A stretch of DNA of 10,238 nucleotides from NCBI GenBank assembly GCA_002348045.1, contig DDYO01000163.1:1-10238 (forward strand). The letters are read 5' to 3'. Below are positions 7,035 to 10,238 of this stretch, one piece after another (within the stretch, counting starts at the first letter, position 1; each line of letters begins with the position of its first letter). Source of the stretch: Anaerolineales bacterium UBA2232 (lineage in GTDB: Bacteria; Chloroflexota; Anaerolineae; UBA2200). Position numbers and translations under genes: made by a program. The notes under the pieces were generated by a model. The model made no database searches and was not told where the DNA came from. It was given only the letters and a program-made list of their open reading frames with translations.

Positions 7035-7134
7035 GTCTCCGACCCAACGGGCCTGTCGGCATGGTGCGCTCATGGACGTTGGGCGATAGGGCGTAGCTGG
7101 AAACGGCTGCACCTCCCGGGCTTGGAAAGGAGAT
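7035..7134 (+). promoter_or_regulatory. Molybdenum cofactor (Moco/Tuco) riboswitch aptamer
   Basis: This leader lies between the promoter and moaA and folds in an orderly way. P1 is GTCTCC (7035-7040) with GGAGAT (7129-7134). An inner helix is CCCAACG (7043-7049) with CGTTGGG (7077-7083). A third helix is GTAGCTG (7093-7099) with CGGCTGC (7104-7110), capped by GAAA (7100-7103). The segment ACCTCCCGGGCTTGGAAAGG (7111-7130) closely resembles the conserved 3' core upstream of E. coli moaA as I remember it (CCTCCCG then TGGAAAGG). Location directly before a complete set of moa genes fits the class. Only 27 nt lie between the inner-helix arms, so the P3 arm of classical Moco RNAs is short or absent. 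P3-less members have been proposed to bind the tungsten cofactor. Class assignment is from memory of the consensus, not a covariance search. Confidence 0.8.
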
Positions 7135-7150
7135 TGTGTTTCACCCATGT

Positions 7151-7191
7151 ACCGGTGCGTGCCGCTTTGTTGTCGCACCGGTTTTCTTTTT
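7151..7191 (+). terminator. Attenuator terminator in the moa leader (riboswitch expression platform)
   Basis: ACCGGTGCG (7151-7159) and CGCACCGGT (7174-7182) form a perfect 9-bp stem over a 14-nt loop. TTTCTTTTT follows at 7183-7191. It lies 16 nt after the aptamer P1 and 55 nt before moaA, inside the leader rather than after a gene. This is the arrangement of a transcription-terminating riboswitch. TGCACC at 7108-7113, part of the aptamer, can pair with GGTGCG at 7154-7159 of the terminator 5' arm and is a candidate antiterminator. If so, ligand binding holds 7108-7113 in the aptamer and lets the terminator form, making an OFF switch. The switching model is inference; the terminator itself is plain. 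Confidence 0.9.
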
Positions 7192-7246
7192 GGATGATCC
7201 CCCACCCGGGTGACAGGGCAGGGCTTCCTGCGGGGGAGAAAGGCGA

Positions 7247-8239
7247 ATGACGTTGAGTCATCTGGACTTGCACAGCCGCACGATCAATTATCTGCGCATT
7301 TCGGTTACCGATCGATGCAATCTGCGCTGTGTTTACTGCATGCCGGAAGATGGTGTTGCGCAGTGTTCCCATGAAGACGTCCTCCGGTATGAGGAGATCG
7401 AAATCGTGGCGCGGGCCGCCGCAGAGCTGGGGATCCACAAACTGCGCCTGACGGGCGGTGAGCCATTGGTGCGCGCGGGCCTTGTGAGTTTGGTCAGGAG
7501 CCTGGCCAAGGTGCCGGGAATCGACGATCTGTCCATGACCACCAATGGTATCCTGCTGTCGCGATATGCTCAAGAACTGGCCGAGGCAGGACTGGACCGC
7601 GTGAATGTTAGTCTGGACACGTTACAGCCTGAGCGATTTCGGCGCATCACCCGCCGGGGTAAGATCGAAGACACGCTGCAGGGGATAGACGCAGCCATCG
7701 CAGCCGGCTTGGAACCGGTCAAGATCAACATGGTGGTCATGCGGGGGACTAACGAGGACGAAGTGGTGGACATGGCCCTCAAGTCCGTTGACCCGGGCTG
7801 GAACGTGCGATTCATAGAATGGATGCCCGTCGGTGAGCCGGGTGATGCTTTGGAGACCATCGTGGTAACTGGGCATGAAATACGGCAGCGCATTGAGGAT
7901 GCCTTGGGACCGTTGCTCACCGCCAAAATGAGCACGGGCGCAGGGCCAGCCCGGTACTACCGTCTGAAGGGGGCGCCGGGGACCATCGGATTCATCACGC
8001 CCGTCAGCGAGCATTTTTGCCATGGCTGCAACCGCCTGCGGCTCACGGCCGATGGCCAATTACGTCCCTGCCTGCTCTCGGATCATGAGCTGGACTTGCG
8101 AACGCCGCTGCGGAGTGGAGCCGGCGTTGAGCAGGTCAAGGAGCTCTTGCTGCAAGCGATCGAAAGCAAGCCGCTTCGGCATCACTTGAGTGAGTGCGAG
8201 GCGCCGCACAAACGCGCCATGTCGCAGATTGGCGGATGA
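7247..8239 (+). CDS. moaA: GTP 3',8-cyclase MoaA
   Basis: MoaA is the radical SAM enzyme that, in the cytoplasm, converts GTP to 3',8-cyclo-7,8-dihydro-GTP, the first step of molybdenum cofactor synthesis. The 330-aa product shows CNLRCVYC at 24-31 (C24, C28, C31), binding the SAM [4Fe-4S] cluster, and GGEP at 70-73 for SAM. The second cluster ligands C258, C261 and C275 sit in CHGCNRL...RPC with the family's CxxC-13-C spacing. The protein ends in the Gly-Gly tail required for activity in characterised homologues. Length is normal for the family. ATG 7247 follows GGGGGAG (7232-7238) at 8 nt. It is the first gene of the riboswitch-controlled operon. MoaC follows after 31 bp. All expected key residues are present, so it is probably functional. 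Confidence 0.98.
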   Translation: MTLSHLDLHSRTINYLRISVTDRCNLRCVYCMPEDGVAQCSHEDVLRYEEIEIVARAAAELGIHKLRLTGGEPLVRAGLVSLVRSLAKVPGIDDLSMTTNGILLSRYAQELAEAGLDRVNVSLDTLQPERFRRITRRGKIEDTLQGIDAAIAAGLEPVKINMVVMRGTNEDEVVDMALKSVDPGWNVRFIEWMPVGEPGDALETIVVTGHEIRQRIEDALGPLLTAKMSTGAGPARYYRLKGAPGTIGFITPVSEHFCHGCNRLRLTADGQLRPCLLSDHELDLRTPLRSGAGVEQVKELLLQAIESKPLRHHLSECEAPHKRAMSQIGG

Positions 8240-8270
8240 GCTGCGCTCGGTACTGGAGAGGATGATGAAC

Positions 8271-8753
8271 ATGAGCCTGACCCACGTGGACGAGGCGGGG
8301 CATGTACGAATGGTTGACGTAGGCGCCAAGCCGGACACAGAACGGGTGGCCGTTGCCCGGGGCGAGATCAGCATGCGCCCCGACACGCTTCGCCTCATCG
8401 TAGACAAAGGCGTGCCCAAGGGCGATGTGTTGACCGTGGCGCAGGTTGCCGGGATCATGGCGGCCAAACGAGCGTCAGAGCTGATTCCGCTCTGCCACCC
8501 GTTGTTGCTCAACGACGTGGAGGTCAGCCTGATGGCTGACGAGGCCAGGTCGCTGATCTCCATCACGGCCGCGGTGCGAACAACTGGCAAGACCGGTGCG
8601 GAGATGGAAGCGCTTACTGCAGTCAGCGTGACGGCTCTGACCATCTACGACATGGTGAAGGCGGTAGAAAAGACCATGCGCATCGGCAACATCCGTATGG
8701 TGAGCAAGAGGGGCGGTAAGAGCGGAGAAATCGTGCTAGAGGACGAGACATGA
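8271..8753 (+). CDS. moaC: Cyclic pyranopterin monophosphate synthase MoaC
   Basis: MoaC rearranges the MoaA product, 3',8-cyclo-7,8-dihydro-GTP, into cyclic pyranopterin monophosphate. With ATG 8271 the protein has 160 aa and begins [20 protein letters not shown], matching the family N-terminus (E. coli starts MSQLTH). The reading frame is open further upstream, but a longer protein would add residues not seen in MoaC. GGAGAGG at 8255-8261 lies 9 nt before this ATG; in-frame ATGs at 8262 and 8265 are close alternatives, 8262 being too near the ribosome site. Residues equivalent to the E. coli active site appear one position earlier: K50 in KGD, H76 in LCHPL, D127 and K130 in YDMVK. GGKSGE near 148-153 is also conserved. 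The TGA overlaps the moaD start (ATGA), suggesting translational coupling. Confidence 0.97.
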   Translation: MSLTHVDEAGHVRMVDVGAKPDTERVAVARGEISMRPDTLRLIVDKGVPKGDVLTVAQVAGIMAAKRASELIPLCHPLLLNDVEVSLMADEARSLISITAAVRTTGKTGAEMEALTAVSVTALTIYDMVKAVEKTMRIGNIRMVSKRGGKSGEIVLEDET

Positions 8754-8995
8754 GGATCAAGGTGCGCTTCTTTGCAGGCCCGCGTGAGGCCATGGGCACC
8801 GATGAAGTGAATCTTGAACTGGCAGAGGGATCGACTGTCGGCGCTCTTCTGAGTGAACTGGCTCACCAGTACCCTGTTTTTCACGACTATGTTCGCTTCC
8901 TGCATCTGGCGGTCAACAGAAAGTATGCGGACATGGGAACCGAGCTCCACGACGGGGACGAGGTGGTCTGCGTGCCGCCAGTGGGTGGGGGGTAA
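8750..8995 (+). CDS. moaD: Molybdopterin synthase sulfur carrier subunit MoaD
   Basis: MoaD is the small ubiquitin-like subunit that carries a thiocarboxylate on its C-terminal glycine and donates sulfur to MoaE-bound cPMP. The product is 81 aa, the same length as E. coli MoaD. It starts [16 protein letters not shown], a beta-grasp first strand typical of the family, and ends [12 protein letters not shown], with the terminal Gly-Gly needed for activation. The activating adenylyltransferase (MoeB-type) is not in the window. The start overlaps the moaC stop by 4 bp, and moaE begins 5 nt after the TAA, consistent with the two synthase subunits being made together. Confidence 0.96.
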   Translation: MRIKVRFFAGPREAMGTDEVNLELAEGSTVGALLSELAHQYPVFHDYVRFLHLAVNRKYADMGTELHDGDEVVCVPPVGGG

Positions 8996-9000
8996 GAGCC

Positions 9001-9456
9001 ATGGCCAAGCTTTTTGAGATCTGCACCTCATCCATCTCCCTGGACGAGGTTGCCGCCCGGCTGATGCACCCTGAGAACGGGGCGATCATCGCCTTTGTTG
9101 GGGTGGTTCGCAACAACAGTGAGGGTCGGAAGGTACTGTATCTGGAGTACGAGGCCTACCCGGAGATGGCCGAGGAGATGTTACGGCAGATTGCTGAAGA
9201 AATCAAAGCTCGATGGCCTTCGGTTCGTGAGACCGCCATCGTTCACCGCGTGGGAAGGTTGGAGATTGGGGAAACGAGCGTGGTCATCGCCCTGTCTGCT
9301 GCGCACAGACCCGAGGTCTTTGATGCTGTGCGCTTTGCCATCGACCGCCTCAAGGAGATCGTGCCGATATGGAAGAAGGAAGTTTGGGACGAAGGAGCGG
9401 TGTGGAAGAGCGAGGCGGGTCCCAACCTGTTGAGCAAAGGAGTCATCGATGGCTGA
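9001..9456 (+). CDS. moaE: Molybdopterin synthase catalytic subunit MoaE
   Basis: MoaE forms a heterotetramer with two MoaD subunits and inserts two sulfurs into cPMP to make molybdopterin. The 151-aa product has the normal length and sequence: NGAIIAFVGVVRNNSEGR (26-43), LEYEAYPEMAEEM (48-60), HRVGRLEIGE (82-91), AAHRPEVFDAVRFAID (100-115) and LKEIVPIWKKE (117-127). K118 and K125 correspond to the catalytic lysines K119 and K126 of E. coli MoaE, with R37 and R103 at the expected binding positions. ATG 9001 lies 5 nt after the moaD stop, with a G-rich stretch at the end of moaD serving as the ribosome site. Its 3' end overlaps moeA by 8 bp. Confidence 0.97.
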   Translation: MAKLFEICTSSISLDEVAARLMHPENGAIIAFVGVVRNNSEGRKVLYLEYEAYPEMAEEMLRQIAEEIKARWPSVRETAIVHRVGRLEIGETSVVIALSAAHRPEVFDAVRFAIDRLKEIVPIWKKEVWDEGAVWKSEAGPNLLSKGVIDG

Positions 9457-10238
9457 TCTCTACCCGATGTTGACCGTTGAAGAGGCCACGGCGCGGCTGC
9501 TTAGCCACTTTTCGCCGTTGCCTGCCGAGGTGGCGCCGATCCTGGAGGCCCTGGACCGGCGCCTTGCGGAGGACATCGTTGCCGACGCCGATATCCCACC
9601 CCACGCCAACACGGCCATGGATGGATATGCCGTTCGGGCGGTTGATACCCAGGGGGCAACGGCCCAAGCGCCGAGGGTGCTCCAGATCGTGGCGGACCTC
9701 GCCGCTGGATATGTAGCGACGGAGACCGTAGTCGCGGGCACGGCGATCCGCATCATGACCGGCGCCCCGATGCCTGACGGCGCCGATGCGGTGGTACGGT
9801 TCGAGGACACCGAGCATCAAGATGACCAGGTTCACATTCAGGTGGAGGTGCCCACCGGCGAGAACGTCCGCTTGGCTGGAGAGGACGTGCGTCGTGGTGA
9901 TGTGGTGTTGAGAAAGGGCATCAAGCTACGCCCGCAGGAGATTGGAATGCTGGCTTCGCTGGGAAGGTCTGAGGTGAGTGTCATTCGCCGGCCTCGGGTT
10001 GCGATCCTCGCTACCGGCGATGAACTTGTCCCAGTTGACGCCACGTTGGGCCCGGGGAAGATCCGCGACGCGAACAGCTACTCCAATGCGGCGCAGGTGC
10101 TGCGCTTGGGCGCAGTGCCGTTGATGCTGGGGATCGCTCGGGACCAGATGGAAGACCTGACCAGCAAGATCCGCGCTGGACTGGCTCAGGGCGTGGACCT
10201 GTTCCTCACCTCGGGCGGGGTGTCGGTGGGTGATTTTG
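9449..10238 (+). CDS. moeA: Molybdopterin molybdenumtransferase MoeA, 3'-truncated by window end
   Basis: MoeA inserts molybdate into adenylated molybdopterin to give active molybdenum cofactor. The frame is open from ATG 9449 to the window end without a stop, giving the first 263 residues of a protein that is usually about 400 aa. Recognisable elements are NTAMDGYAV (54-62), GTAIRIMTGAPMPDGADAVV (97-116), the ATGDEL of the MoCF domain (188-193), and SGGVSVGD (255-262), the pterin-binding Gly-rich loop. Domain order (MoeA N-terminal region, then MoCF domain) is normal up to the cut; the C-terminal domain IV is missing only because the window stops. The start overlaps the end of moaE by 8 bp. 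AAAGGAG at 9436-9442, 6 nt before the ATG, is a good ribosome site. If the organism uses tungsten enzymes, a MoeA paralogue may insert tungsten instead; sequence alone does not decide this. Confidence 0.96.
   Translation, partial: MADLYPMLTVEEATARLLSHFSPLPAEVAPILEALDRRLAEDIVADADIPPHANTAMDGYAVRAVDTQGATAQAPRVLQIVADLAAGYVATETVVAGTAIRIMTGAPMPDGADAVVRFEDTEHQDDQVHIQVEVPTGENVRLAGEDVRRGDVVLRKGIKLRPQEIGMLASLGRSEVSVIRRPRVAILATGDELVPVDATLGPGKIRDANSYSNAAQVLRLGAVPLMLGIARDQMEDLTSKIRAGLAQGVDLFLTSGGVSVGDF

Noticed and set aside
7203..7212. CACCCGGGTG palindrome between the attenuator and moaA as an operator.
   Set aside because: Ten GC-rich bases are likely by chance here, and the leader already has a full regulatory explanation.
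7070..7573. Open frame on the - strand spanning the leader and the start of moaA.
   Set aside because: It crosses a structured riboswitch and terminator and opposes moaA, with no ribosome site or domain to support it.
8190..8270. Long moaC form starting at ATG 8190 inside the end of moaA.
   Set aside because: The added residues do not resemble MoaC. The 8271 start has a GGAGAGG site and matches family length and active-site numbering.
8060..8644. Long open frame on the - strand (194 codons) opposite moaA and moaC.
   Set aside because: It is antisense to well-supported genes, with a low-complexity Ser/Thr/Arg-rich translation typical of shadow frames.
1..10238. CRISPR arrays, tRNAs, insertion sequences or toxin-antitoxin and defence genes.
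   Set aside because: I found no regularly spaced repeats, cloverleaf-like sequence, transposase or short toxin-like gene pair on either strand.

Overview
The window reads as bacterial chromosomal DNA of moderately high GC, with every convincing gene on the + strand. The organism is probably a Chloroflexota bacterium (Anaerolineae-like). This is an inference from a GldF-GldG-type fused permease followed by a DUF4340 protein, a particular class I isoprenoid enzyme family, and a riboswitch-led moa operon. No rRNA, tRNA, phage, IS or CRISPR sequence is visible, so the taxonomic guess is modest.

Region 1 (1-2164): the 3' part of an extended short-chain dehydrogenase/epimerase gene, cut by the window start, then a 131-bp gap with a 13-bp-arm inverted repeat, then a complete 427-aa class I isoprenoid synthase-like gene. 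That protein carries two Asp-rich metal-binding motifs and is the least characterised gene here. A 277-bp non-coding stretch follows, holding a perfect 18-bp palindrome that looks like an operator.

Region 2 (2165-6996): a tight three-gene operon for an ABC-2 type system resembling the Gld gliding/secretion family. It encodes an ATPase, a 964-aa protein fusing the ABC-2 permease to a GldG-like extracytoplasmic auxiliary domain, and a membrane-anchored DUF4340 protein. The gaps are 9 bp and a 4-bp overlap, and the operon ends at a strong intrinsic terminator with an 18-bp perfect stem.

Region 3 (6987-10238): a molybdenum cofactor operon. A consensus TATAAT promoter abuts the previous terminator. 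It is followed by a leader RNA that I read as a Moco-family riboswitch (possibly the compact Tuco-like form) and its expression-platform terminator. Then come moaA, moaC, moaD, moaE and moeA (moeA cut by the window end). Together these cover GTP to cPMP (MoaA, MoaC), cPMP to molybdopterin (MoaD/MoaE), and metal insertion (MoeA). The likely logic is feedback: finished cofactor binds the leader RNA and stops transcription before moaA.

The most rewarding items to follow are the compact riboswitch (molybdenum or tungsten cofactor ligand?), the orphan isoprenoid synthase beside an SDR gene, and the unexplained 18-bp palindrome upstream of the ABC operon.
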